64,000 nt of DNA, taken from contig OZ014413.1 in NCBI GenBank assembly GCA_963965975.1, forward strand, positions 6,207,501 through 6,271,500, given 5' to 3'. The stretch is from Xestospongia bergquistia. Its lineage: Eukaryota > Porifera > Demospongiae > Haplosclerida > Petrosiidae. A model generated the notes under the pieces. The model had not been told where the DNA came from and did not search any database. It saw nothing but the letters and a program-made list of their open reading frames with translations. A program made the translations under genes and the position numbers. Of this stretch, positions 46,403-56,820 are shown one piece after another; position 1 is the stretch's first letter, and each line of letters starts with the position of its first letter.

Positions 46403-46403
<1 letters not shown>
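45905..46403. repeat. Two identical 87-base direct repeats, 412 bases apart
   Basis: The copies at 45905-45991 and 46317-46403 are identical, starting ATTGATTTTTAGTATTGGTT and ending TATGCCTTTTCAA. Between them lie 325 bases of more mixed composition, including CATAGGCGTGGCTACCTCTG. The layout could be a terminally repeated small retroelement, a tandem unit with a ~412-base period, or one duplication. The second copy abuts an AT microsatellite. Confidence 0.8.

Positions 46404-46404
<1 letters not shown>

Positions 46405-46448
<44 letters not shown>
46405..46448. repeat. (AT)n microsatellite
   Basis: About 44 bases of alternating AT directly after the second 87-base repeat. Confidence 0.95.
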
Positions 46449-46451
<3 letters not shown>

Positions 46452-47260
46452 TACATATATTGATTAGTACAAGGTTCATCTGAATATGTCAAATCAATTA
46501 TGAGAGTTATAACACAAGTAAATAAAACATTTTGTGAAAAAAGAAGTAAATGTAGATATTGTTCCAAATCAGTCCAATATAAAGAATGTATACAGGAGAG
46601 TAGGTATCGAGATGGCAGTTGCATCATCACTAAACGGACACAGAATGTAATTATATATTTCACTAACATTATATTTATATCTACATTTTTGTAGTTGGCA
46701 AGCATCTTTTAATTGTTTGTGCCATTTGTGTTAGTATGTGGGGATAATGCAACTGCCATGCAATCTTTACAGTTTTCGTTATTTTAGAAATATTTTTACT
46801 CATTTGTTTGCTTAACATTTTAAATACAAGTATTAAATAGGTAATATAGAGACTTGTAGCATGCTGGTAGGCAATGAGGGTCTATGTTCAACAAGCTCAC
46901 AAAGAATATGAAAGCTGATATCACATTTGCAGTTTAATTCAGTGAATTGTAGACTTACAGTCATCACCTTATTATTGTTACAGTAATAATTTTTTTAATC
47001 TTTTAAAATTAACATCAACAAAATAGGCTATACTTGATATGTGATGCTTAGAACCTTGTTGTAACCAAAAATGAGTGATAATGAAGAAAATATAATTGAA
47101 AAAAATACTCCAAACTATTATATTGTTTTTTAAGTGAGATGCTCATTGCTGTTTGCCAATATACCTCAATTGCCATTCTTACATTGGCACTGCTACCATG
47201 TCCCCGATTACTAACTGTTTGTTCCTTAAACTTTGTACTTCCCTACACAATAAATAATAA
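46449..47260. other. No convincing gene
   Basis: A plus-strand frame at 46500-46694 contains CRYCSKSVQYKEC...SRYRDGSC, a cysteine pattern that might be a zinc-binding scrap, but it lacks context. The rest is AT-rich. Confidence 0.3.
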
Positions 47261-47263
47261 ATT

Positions 47264-48806
47264 CTAGTTATTTAGTAAGACATTATGAATAAAATTATCT
47301 ACACATTTTGGCTTCACAATTTTCTTATTAGAACAATATTGAATGTTTGAGGTAACTGATGAACTACAAGAACTCCGTCTACTTTCATTACCAGAACAAT
47401 TGGTTCTTGTATAAATGAAGGGGTAGTTTTCACCTGTGCTGCCTGTCTCATAAGTTTTATCTGTTGACATAAGAACATCATTTATGATGATAATGTCTAA
47501 AATATAAGAATGGCCTAGAAAAATGGTGCCACATGCAGTTTAATGTATGCATAATGTCAACAATTGTAACTTAAAGCTCTTTAAAAGCATAATAATAAAG
47601 ATCACAAATAATAAGATAGGATACCATATGCAGTATAGCCAAGTTCATGACAAGCCACATTAGCATCATTATTACTCCAATCATAATTTAAACACACAGT
47701 ACCACAAGCTCTATTAGTACACATATGAAGTATTCCCTCATTTTGAATTGAACCACCATACAGTCTGATCTCTCCTTCAGTACAATCAACTGGAGCTTCA
47801 ATGGTAGCTACAAATGAAATGGGAATTCCAAAATTTATATTAATGAATTCATACTTTTTAGGCAAAATACTGCAACAGCACCCTAATAGCAACAGGATGA
47901 TTATGATGATGATATCTCATATTGACAACTTGTAAAGTTTGTTTCATTTCCATGACATTGTGCATTAATGATTTTAAAGGGATAGATGTAGTCATTCCAT
48001 ACATTATAGGAACTTTTAGCACCTAACACAATGAAATAAATAACAATATATTATATTATCAATTTACCATATGGTGAATATCCAGTACAGAACAAATTAC
48101 ACTAGCAAGATTATCATCAACTACAGATTTGCTGCGTCCGCAAACTTTACTCCAAGTACCATTGAAACAGAAACGTACATTACCATAATGATTGGAGACA
48201 CCAGAGTATAGACTCATCTCATTATCATTACATGAAGCTATGATTAAAATTAAAATGAACTAAGTTGTCATTAACGTACGTTCACGTTTAACTCCAGCCT
48301 CATGATAATTGTTACAATGAGAATAGGAATATGGGAACTGATTTGTATAAAAGTTGAAGAGATTATTTTGATAACTTGAACAGTATATAGAGTAAATACG
48401 AATAGGATGAGTACTAATACCAAATGAGAATTGACAAAATATTCACCACCTATAGGTATAATGTAAATGACAACATTTTAAACGCTTATATAACTTGTTA
48501 CTACATTGGTATCCTAACTGATGACAGACAGCATACGCTCCTCTAGAATCCCAACTACTATCACAGACTGTTCCCCGTACTCCATTTATACACATTTCTA
48601 CTCTTCCTTCATATTGTGTTGTTCCATCTGTTAGTCTGATCTCACCAGTAGTACAATTAGAAAATGATACATGAAGCACTTTAAAAAATACTGTTATATT
48701 TGACTTGTCATTACTGTTATATTTGACTTGTCATTATTGTATATTCTTAAAACGATTGATGCATTAAATTAGATCACTTATTTATTTAACCCTTTGAGCG
48801 TGAAGG

Positions 48807-48838
<32 letters not shown>

Positions 48839-49050
48839 ATGGGGGGTTTCAAACATATGTCCAGCCCACGTGCTCATATTTGTTGATTGCTATGTGAAAA
48901 CACAATATTTACACTAAATCCACAGTATTTCATTACATTGACATATTACTGAAGCGTCTTGATGATGATTACAAGAATACACACTTAATCTATTTTGAGG
49001 ACAGTCCCAAATAGAATCTTCCTCTCCATTACAGTTTAAATCATTACTAC
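47264..49050 (-). CDS. SRCR-domain gene, at least four domains split by small introns
   Basis: Exon-like half-domains alternate on the minus strand. A second half at about 49050-48940 reads NGEEDSIWDCPQNRLSVYSC then HHQDASVICQ. A first half at 48665-48500 reads GEIRLTDGTTQYEGRVEMC then GTVCDSSWDSRGAYAVCHQL, with its second half near 48420-48285 (YSIYCSSYQNN...YHEAGVKRE). A first half at 48240-48065 (GNVRFCFNGTWSKVCGR) has its second half at 48040-47930 (AQCHGNETNFTSCQYEI). A first half at 47785-47620 (GTVCLNYDWSNNDANVACHE) has its second half at 47470-47290. The G.V(x)C, C(x)GNE and NYHEAG-type motifs are diagnostic of scavenger receptor Cys-rich domains, usually extracellular. No signal peptide or membrane end is seen, and at least one junction near 48065 is out of frame, so it may be partial or decaying. 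Confidence 0.7.
48807..48838. repeat. (GT)n microsatellite
   Basis: Alternating GT after GAAGGGTGTGTATATGTGTG. The preceding CCCTTTGAGCGTGAAGGGT is a short inverted repeat. Confidence 0.9.
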
Positions 49051-49343
49051 TACTACTACTACTACTACTACCACTACCACTACTACTAAACTAATAGTAT
49101 TACCATTGCTGATAATAATAATACTTAATAATAATAAAAATAATAATGATAATATAAATAATGATAATAGTAATAGCCATCATAATAATACTAATGATAA
49201 TAGTAATAATAAAAACAATAATACTAATAGTAATAATAAAAACAACAACACTAACAATGACAATAATAAGAATATATTTTTTAAAATTGGACCAGCCATA
49301 GCAGAGACATAATGCATCCCGAAATTATAATAATAACAACAAC

Positions 49344-49384
<41 letters not shown>

Positions 49385-49385
49385 T
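49040..49385. repeat. Compound trinucleotide repeats: (TAC)n, AAT-rich, (AAT)n
   Basis: TAC/CAC repeats lie at about 49046-49087, an AAT/AAC/GAT-rich stretch at 49106-49275, and near-pure AAT at 49350-49383. The Asn-rich open frame over 49106-49312 is a product of the repeat. Confidence 0.9.
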
Positions 49386-49439
49386 CATTATATCTCAGTT
49401 AGTTATTAACATATGCCTTGAAGGTCTATCAAAGACTCA

Positions 49440-51010
49440 TTAATTGGATTCAATTTAGAGGAACTTCTGCCCCTTATGCAGAGGATAGAGGAATGTAATG
49501 GAGCAAATTCAGTTTGCATCTAATCAGTTCAATGGTCCTATTATAGGATGTCTCACTTTTGTCACTTAGCAGAGATGCTATAGAATGATGTTGCACATTT
49601 GCTTATCCCTCCAGAAGTTGACAAAATCAGTGGGACAATGGTAGAATGTTCTATCTCAAGTACCCATTGGTCATATTGTCGCATCCTCATGTCAACAATA
49701 CACAGTTATGAGTGGAGTGAGACATTATGAGGGGGCAAAAGGATTAAACACCTGTACATCAAAAAAATATCTCTCAAACAGGCCACCCACACCACATTTG
49801 CTGCAATGTCAAGGTAGCATAAGGGGTGGTATTTGCTGTGTTGTAATCTAGCTGTTCTCCCAATACTTGTTGCCGACTTGGCTCTATTGACACATATTGT
49901 GGCACACTTCAGAAAAGAAGGAGGCAGTAATGTCGCATATTTCGTTCTGTCTTATAGAGGGAACCTCCCATTGAACAAGACAGCAAATTGTCTGTTGTAA
50001 AGGGTTGGCCACAGATATAATGTGAAGGAGAATTCTCAAAGGACCACCCATAGCAGAGACATAATGCATCCTGAAAAGTTGTCTTATGTAGTGTGAATCC
50101 ATGAGATTTGATTGGTAAAACTGAGAGCCAGATGGACACACTATTTTCACTAGAAAATATCCATAGCTTCTGAAGGTCAGGGCCTCGTTTGTAATAAAAG
50201 GAAGCTGCCTGTTATACTTCCTCTTTTCTCCTTGAATGGACGTTTTGATGCAGAGTTGTTTCCAGCTACAGTCCACTGGGTTTGCAGATGTTGATTGGTT
50301 GTTAACGAGTTTAATGAAGGGGCCATAAATCGAATTTGAAAAACAAAATTGTGCTGATGCAAAAGTAGCTGGTTTCTGTAATCCAATACCTACCAGGTGA
50401 GTTGGTAAGGCCAAAAGGTCTCGTTCCAATTCCCCAGGTGGTTTCTGCCAGTTAGGGAGGAAATAAATATCAATCGTAGTGTCTCTTCCAAAGGTTGGAG
50501 AGTTTCTGACAGAAAAGTTGCCAATAAATCTGTAATCCGAAAGAAATATGTCATATGTCACATTACTAGTGAGTGAAGGGTGCATAAGCAGCATGAGGAT
50601 GGAACTTAGCAATGAAGTTCAGGGAGTTAAGCTGTTCACACAAAAGACTGATCTTATTTTCAGTAATTTGTCTTATGAAGTTGTGAGATCCAATAGCACC
50701 TCCAAGATATTCAAACCCATCTGAACTAATCTGTATCCCAGAACCAGCAGAGACCCTCTTTACCTCAGAGTTGAAGTCAGGTTTTACAAGTAATTGAGTC
50801 TTCAGATTATTGGGAAGTAACCATAGTTTTGGGCCTAGTGTATTTGCCTGATCCCTCTACAAATTCAAATTCTGAAGACTAACCCCACCAGCTGAATTGT
50901 CAGCATACCAGACCTGCTCAACCGATGTGTTTTTCCTAAGGTGATCAATCAATGACAATGTGCCTATCCCATACGTGGCTATAGCCAGGGTATCCCCTCT
51001 TGAGATGGTA
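49440..51010 (-). mobile_element. Non-LTR retrotransposon relic, reverse transcriptase and downstream region
   Basis: Minus strand: RGDTLAIATYGIGTLSLIDH (about 51000-50940), VEQVWYADNSAGG (about 50925-50885), then LGPKLWLLPNNLKTQLLVKP, FEYLGGAIGSHNFIR and FHPHAAYAPFTH to about 50570. Next come ERDLLALPTHLVGIGLQKPA (near 50420) and the long frame 49884-50612. Overlapping pieces give FTLHKTTFQDALCLCYGW, CGQPFTTDNLLSC and CDITASFFSEVCHN, and LASLLSDK lies near 49565. From memory this is a common cnidarian/sponge element whose best-named relatives are SLACS/CRE-type. The catalytic YADD reads YADN here and several shifts occur, so it is dead. The 5' part is missing. Confidence 0.65.
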
Positions 51011-52423
51011 TATCACAACCATTGCCATAGAATGTGGAGGAGAGATAATAACAATAATAATAATAATAACCATAATCGTAATAATAATCTGATGATTTTA
51101 ACATATCACAAATGAGAACAAAGTAAATAGTATCTCGAAAATATCACCTTAGCATGTACCTTCATATAAAAAGAAGAGAATCATTCTGTTCATCGCCGCG
51201 CCTAAATGTGACGCCTACGTCATCCCCACCTTAATTCTGAAATGGAAGGATTATCGAGTATCGATACTTAGAAGAATTTCTAATTGTACCTGTAGAATTG
51301 TGAATTCGTGAATTGCAATAATTGTGAATTTACAGTAAAATCATGATTTGCTAAATGTGAAAATTACGAATTTCTGGTAAAATCGTGAATTTGAATGTCA
51401 ATAATCGTGAATTTGGCGCTTATTTTTGTCGTAGTTCGTATTCCATAGGTCTTGGCCTTTCACTTATCTATTAATAATTTATTACTCAGTATGAGAAATC
51501 TTATCAATTAATTGCTGATGTCAGTGAGTGTTATTATCTATCTGATTTATATCATTGGAGTTATAACTTTTAAAGTTGGAATGTAAGAATTATTGAGCAT
51601 GCAGAATGTCTAGTTATTTTAACATTATAGTATTAAAATTATTATCATCATAACGAAAATTTGTATTGTTATCAATGTAACAACCATAAAGAATATTCAT
51701 TATCTTGTACCTTTGTATAATAATACTTTTTGCTTTTCCAGATCTTGTAGTTTCTACATTGATTTAAAAAACTTGTGAATAAAGTAGCAGGTATTTTGTA
51801 TCTTTACATAACTAAACTTCAATTTTTTAAATTACAATTTTGGTTGACTTAAGCACAACGTTGTCACAAACCATGTCTTAGAATAGGACACATTGATTAG
51901 TTCATTATATGTTATAGTGTTTACATACATGTCATTGATTATAATGTTTTCAAACTTTCATGTAATACTTTAGATAGTAATGTAGGTTAGAGGTAGGTTT
52001 ATATGCCTTCAAATATATGAGAGTCACTACACATCATGCACTAGTGACAGTAGTAGTCAAATCATATATATCACTAACTCTACTTGTACTCATGCATGTG
52101 TTTGGGACTACAGAGGTCTCCATATAACTAAAATATTGATGTATATACACTGTAATCAACAAAAATAACAAAAATTGACCTTTTATTGTTTGGAATGCAT
52201 ACAAATTTGTTCAGCAGGAAAGTTGTGTGCTGTACATACAGATAACGATATCAGTAAAATAGTAACACCAGTTTTATAATTTGTGAACCTGCTAAAAGTT
52301 GATATGCCTTTACTTTTACAACAATCAAATACTTTTTTAGTATTGTAAACTAAATAAAAGTTTAATTTTTGACATAAATTTGTTTTTAATCTTTTAATTT
52401 TTTAAATATTTTTATATCTTTAA
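51011..52423. other. AT-rich gap with a cluster of GTGAATT motifs
   Basis: A GC-richer patch at 51195-51235 (CGCCGCGCCTAAATGTGACG) is followed at 51295-51420 by at least six repeats related to TCGTGAATTT/AATTGTGAATT. A short AAT repeat lies at 51045-51070. No reading frame is recognisable. Confidence 0.4.
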
Positions 52424-52520
52424 TATCAATGATATTGTAGAATGATTATTTTTGTCTTAACAAAACATTTAAATAACTTTAAGAAATGGCATTATATTCG
52501 TTATAGTATATTTGATTTTT
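52424..52520. repeat. Tandem copy of the 3' end of the 52-kb transporter gene
   Basis: TATCAATGATATTGTAGAAT, AACAAAACATTTAAAT and the following 60 bases repeat the gene's last codons and stop region at 52578-52690, about 154 bases away in the same orientation. Confidence 0.75.
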
Positions 52521-52599
52521 TGACACAACTAGTAAACTTTTTTATTTTTTTGTAATTCTGTTGTTAACATCAAACAATATCAATGATATTGTAGAATAA

Positions 52600-54264
52600 T
52601 TACTTTTGTTTTAACAAAACATTTAAATGACTTTTAGACATGGTATTGTATGAGTTAGAGTATATTCGACTATTCGACATTCTGCCATATTCTTGTTCCA
52701 ATTGTCTCTCTGTATATTCTGTAATAATAACTCTCTCATTGACATCAGATAATTCATTACGTTGTCTATACTTGTATTTATATGCAGCAATAGTGTAACC
52801 AATGATAGAAATCAAAACCACACCTGTCTTAACAGCATAATACTCCCAGTGACAACCTAATGGTGAGTTTGTCAGAGTTAGATGTAGAAGATTAACACTA
52901 TTATGAACAAACAATATTCCTATTAACAATCCTTGCATTATACGAGGACCTTGAGCTAGAATAAACTCAATACCTGTGAATTGAACCAAGAAAATACTAA
53001 CACCAGAAAAAAAATAAGGAATGACCATGACAAAAAAAGGTAATGTTAGTTCATCTGATTGTAGTTTGTATTGAGAGGTTATGTTGTTATTGAGATTCAG
53101 TTGGCAGATTGACATCTCACTAATTGTGGAAGCATTTCTGATATTTCTTGACATTATGTAACTCATAACACTTATTATTATAGACTCTACTAACAGTGCC
53201 ATCAGTCCAATCCATATACGTCTCAACATACTAGGAATGTAATGAGAGAAGAAAGTAACTATTATTAATTGATAAAAAGGCACAACAAATACAATGACCA
53301 AAAATGGAACTGTAAGAGGATATATCAGCAAAAGGCTTTCCAAGAAACTATTTGGACCCTCAGTTTGCATAAGAGTTAAATATTGATTCGAAAGTTTTGA
53401 TGAAGTGTCAAGGAATCCATATCCAAATGTTCCTAATACAATACTAAGTATATATAAAAAGCTTTTGACATCCTCTACTTCTACAGTAGTAAATGGTCCT
53501 CCATATCTCTCTTTACCAAGGTCTAACCTAGAAGGATGAGGCTCTCCATAAGTGAAGGCACTACGTCTTTGTGGTATTTTGTGTTTCCAAGCATACATTA
53601 TAACTCTCCAAATTAGTTTGACAGGATTATTTTGCTGTGCTGGTTCAATAACTAAATGTTTCTTGAAACAACAAAATGACAAGATTGCAATGATGATAAT
53701 AACCACACCGGAACCAAATATTACAGTGAAAGTATAATAGATGATGTTTTTATAAATGAAACTTGTTATAATTGATGCTGCTAGCAGTAGTATAGCAAGT
53801 GGAAAATAGTACATGTATAAAGCCCAATACACAAAACTACTTAACTCTTGAGATGATACAAACTGAAGTTGATCAGTACCAAATTGAATCGCATTAGCTG
53901 CATATAGACCATATCCAAAGAAGTAAAAAGCACTTAAAACTAAAGAAATACAAACAACTACAGTTTTATTGAGATTTATGAAGTGTATTGTCAGTAATGT
54001 AACCAAAATTATAAGGAATCCTACAAATGTTAATATTATTCCAACAAGTATAACTTTATACCTCATCCATTTCTCACCTACCAAACCAAGAAGGGGATAA
54101 AAGAGATAGTGAAGTCCAACAGCAACAAAGATGACATATGAATAGTTCTCAATAAATTGTGTTGAAAGACCTCCTGTTATTATAGTAGTAGTTGTTAACA
54201 AGATACTTGTTGCCAGTACCACAAGAGCTCCTTTAGAATGAACACAAACATTTTTGTACTTCAT
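52600..54264 (-). CDS. POT/SLC15-like multi-pass membrane transporter, 554 residues
   Basis: Intact single exon starting MKYKNVCVHSKGALVVLATS. About twelve membrane helices. Residues 61-70 (LVGEKWMRYK) take the place of the MFS loop 2-3 motif. Residues 125-133 (AIQFGTDQL) with SSFVYWALY match the PTR2 FG.DQ...W(x)Y segment. The cytoplasmic loop 211-266 carries RRSAFTYGEPHPSRLDLGKE and RYGGPFTTVEVEDVKSFL. Residues 433-449 (EFILAQGPRIMQGLLIG) match the second POT signature. The C-terminal tail from about 496 (YKYRQRNELSDVNERVII) is shared with the 61-kb paralogue. A ~35-residue extracellular insert with N-glycosylation sites lies between helices near 375-405. No E-x-x-E-R motif is seen in helix 1. 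The two paralogues face away from each other with ~7 kb between. Confidence 0.75.
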   Translation of the reverse strand: MKYKNVCVHSKGALVVLATSILLTTTTIITGGLSTQFIENYSYVIFVAVGLHYLFYPLLGLVGEKWMRYKVILVGIILTFVGFLIILVTLLTIHFINLNKTVVVCISLVLSAFYFFGYGLYAANAIQFGTDQLQFVSSQELSSFVYWALYMYYFPLAILLLAASIITSFIYKNIIYYTFTVIFGSGVVIIIIAILSFCCFKKHLVIEPAQQNNPVKLIWRVIMYAWKHKIPQRRSAFTYGEPHPSRLDLGKERYGGPFTTVEVEDVKSFLYILSIVLGTFGYGFLDTSSKLSNQYLTLMQTEGPNSFLESLLLIYPLTVPFLVIVFVVPFYQLIIVTFFSHYIPSMLRRIWIGLMALLVESIIISVMSYIMSRNIRNASTISEMSICQLNLNNNITSQYKLQSDELTLPFFVMVIPYFFSGVSIFLVQFTGIEFILAQGPRIMQGLLIGILFVHNSVNLLHLTLTNSPLGCHWEYYAVKTGVVLISIIGYTIAAYKYKYRQRNELSDVNERVIITEYTERQLEQEYGRMSNSRIYSNSYNTMSKSHLNVLLKQK

Positions 54265-55525
54265 GTTACAATAAACTGTTGAGTCTTCTATAAAGAAAAT
54301 ATATGTTATCTGCTACAATATTTGAAATGAAATTGCTTATTACTATAATGTATTTACTATTTGAACTATTTATTTGTATAATTTATTTACTATTTGAACA
54401 CTTGTTATGATTACTGATTTTTATAGAATAAGTTTCAATTTAAATCCCAATAGCAAACAGTTTGGCATTGATGATTTTTATAGTATATAATTATAGCACT
54501 CATGTTGTTGAATAATTGGTCTTCTGTTACTAGCCTAGTTTTAATATCATTATATGTTCATCTACTTTCATGTCTTTTGTTAACAGGTTCTTACAACTGA
54601 AAATACATTTTTCAATGGCAAAAACTGTAGCCATCACATTTATCATCAAAATCATAATATATCTATATTGTATAATATTTTGAAAATATTTTACTAATAA
54701 TCAGGATTAAATTTTTGTGCTATTATTTGTACTGTCTCATGTGTGTGCCAACCTTCTGTTATAATACTATATTTACATTGCCTATCATGTTTGTCTATCA
54801 TATTGGTTTACCATGATTAATTATGTATGTATAATTTGTTATTTTTGTCAATGTATATATTATCATGTTTACTGATGTGCTTTCAGTGTTAGTCATCCAT
54901 ATAATGTTTACCATGTTATTTTATCATTATGTAAATTAGTTTAATTGTTTATATTATGATCACTAACAATTTGAATATAAAATCTTTATCTTGTTCAGCT
55001 ACAAAACCACTGCTTGCATTTATAATGTTCCATCATGTGTGGAATGTTTTTAAGCAAATATTTTATTAAAGAAAGTGAAAATAAAATGGAACTTTAATCT
55101 TTGAGGAGTATTAATTAATTACTTAGTAGAGCATACAAATGAGATTATCATATCTAACTACAAAGTGTGGAGCATACTAGTTTTATGAATATTTGTTCAC
55201 ACATGCATGGCATATGTTTACATAACATACATAAAAAATCTATTTATTGAAGGATTAGGATGTGATACATTTTGTTGCAATCTTATGCTAAATATACTGG
55301 CAATTGGCATTAATTGACATCATATTTGGAAGTGAGCGACACTGTATCTGATTGCTACATGTTATTGCCTTGACAAATAGTTATATTTTATGTACTTATT
55401 TAGGACCTACAACCTTTGCAAGGTTCACAGTACTAAAAATGAAATCAGTATTGCTTGCACTTGTTATTGTTTTTCAACACTTACTCTTATTGAACCACTT
55501 TTTTCACAAATTATTCATATTAATA
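54265..55525. other. Upstream region of the 52-kb transporter gene
   Basis: Very AT-rich. TATTTACTATTTGAAC is tandemly repeated at 54350-54402. No gene is seen. Confidence 0.4.
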
Positions 55526-55526
55526 C

Positions 55527-55678
55527 ATTTTGTACTTCATGTTACAACAAAAGTCAAGCTTTCCATAAAGAAATATAAGTTATCTGCTACGACATTTGAA
55601 AATGTAATTCCTCATTATTATGTATAGTTTATTTAGTATTTGAATCCTTGTTATAACAACTGTTATTGATAGAACAAA
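55527..55678 (-). repeat. Duplicated start region of the 52-kb transporter gene
   Basis: CATTTTGTACTTCATGTTAC, then TTATCTGCTACGACATTTGA and TTAGTATTTGAATCCTTGTT match 54250-54410, which holds the ATG and promoter of the gene at 54264. Only about two codons plus upstream sequence are copied, in the same orientation. Confidence 0.7.
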
Positions 55679-55679
55679 A

Positions 55680-55834
55680 ACATTTTTGTATACATATAAC
55701 TGCTATATATACACAACTATTCATGGAACTTCATCTGTATACAAAACTGATTTTTCAGGTGTTTTAACAGTGTTCCATTTCATAAATCAATCACAAATGT
55801 TACAGAAGTTGCTCCTTATTGCAAATCAGGTCAC
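55680..55834. mobile_element. Truncated MITE of the 9180-9411 family
   Basis: The right two-thirds of the element are recognisable: TATACAAAACTGATTTTTCA, GTGTTTTAACAGTG, AATGTTACAGAAGTTGCTCC, ending GCAAATCAGGTCAC. The left inverted end is absent; the copy begins in the element's interior next to the duplicated transporter start. Confidence 0.75.
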
Positions 55835-56519
55835 ATATAAGTCAAATACACAAGCCCTAATTAATTGTAGCATTGTATTATAAAAATGAATAATTGAAGC
55901 ATTGGAATAAACTGCTTTTTTCCTGTTTCCAGATCTGCCATAGAATGTGCTCTGAATATCTAATTAATTATTAAAACTCAATACCATATTTAGTCATGAG
56001 CAATGGAATAATTACATTTTGAAAGCATGGTAATTCTAGTGTCAAAATAATAATATAATTGTCTTATAAGAATCTAGAATAGCTTGTTTTACAATTTGTT
56101 TTATATAAAGTGTAGATATTTTTTATTAATCAATAAGAAACAACAATAAGAATAGATGGTTATGCTTATATTAACCTTTATATAAGAATAATCATAATCC
56201 AAACTAGCTGTACAATGGTCTTTATCATTGTATATAGATGTACATGTGCTAAACTATACCATTTATAGTATTCAGTTGAAGATGAAGTCTTCAAACAGCC
56301 TCTTATATCAACAGAGATTTTGTGTGTAGATATCACTGCTATTTATTCACAAGTAGGAAGATTTTAAGAGACAAGACTTCGCAAAGTTACAAATCAATAT
56401 ATACATTATTGTTATTACATAGAGAATGTATATTGAGTTCACAAACAAACAGAATCGTGACATCACTTCCTAGGAATTTTGTACATTTCTTCTGTAGAAT
56501 ATAATGTATACATTACAGT
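55835..56519. other. No gene seen
   Basis: AT-rich spacer. A plus-strand 60-codon frame at 56322-56504 shows no recognisable feature. Confidence 0.35.
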
Positions 56520-56522
56520 AGT

Positions 56523-56820
56523 ATAATTAGTGAACGTGAACAAGCTGACAAAACAGGACAAGAACTACAAAGACATTTAAAAGGACCAATTTATGTATTT
56601 TCATTTGAGTTATCAAGGGCAAGACAAACTAGTGAATACTGACTAACAACTTGACACAAGACATTATAATAACATACAAAAATATATTACAAGAAGTTGA
56701 GACTCATTTAGGATTGATACATCACTAACAAGGGACGAAGACCAATTTTTAGTAAGTTACACAGATTCATGTACTAATATTGGTGTTGTCATTGCTTACA
56801 ATTGCAAGTAAGAAACACTA
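56523..56820 (+). pseudogene. Possible histidine-phosphatase-like relic
   Basis: From about 56531 the plus strand reads SEREQADKTGQELQRHLKGP then IYVFSFELSRARQTSEY before a stop. This resembles the phosphoglycerate mutase/TIGAR family segment where a tract S..G..QA...G..L......(V)(x)SS.L.RA.QT follows the catalytic RHG motif. No RHG motif is seen upstream. A later stretch (DQFLVSYTDSCTNIGVVIAY, near 56735-56800) might be the region around the second histidine. The match is short and by eye only. Confidence 0.3.

Noticed and set aside
46400-46705. 101-codon minus-strand frame with an Ile/Tyr tail
   Set aside because: The tail is the AT microsatellite and the front has no motif.
49106-49312. 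Asn-rich 68-codon plus-strand frame
   Set aside because: It is the translation of an AAT/AAC microsatellite.
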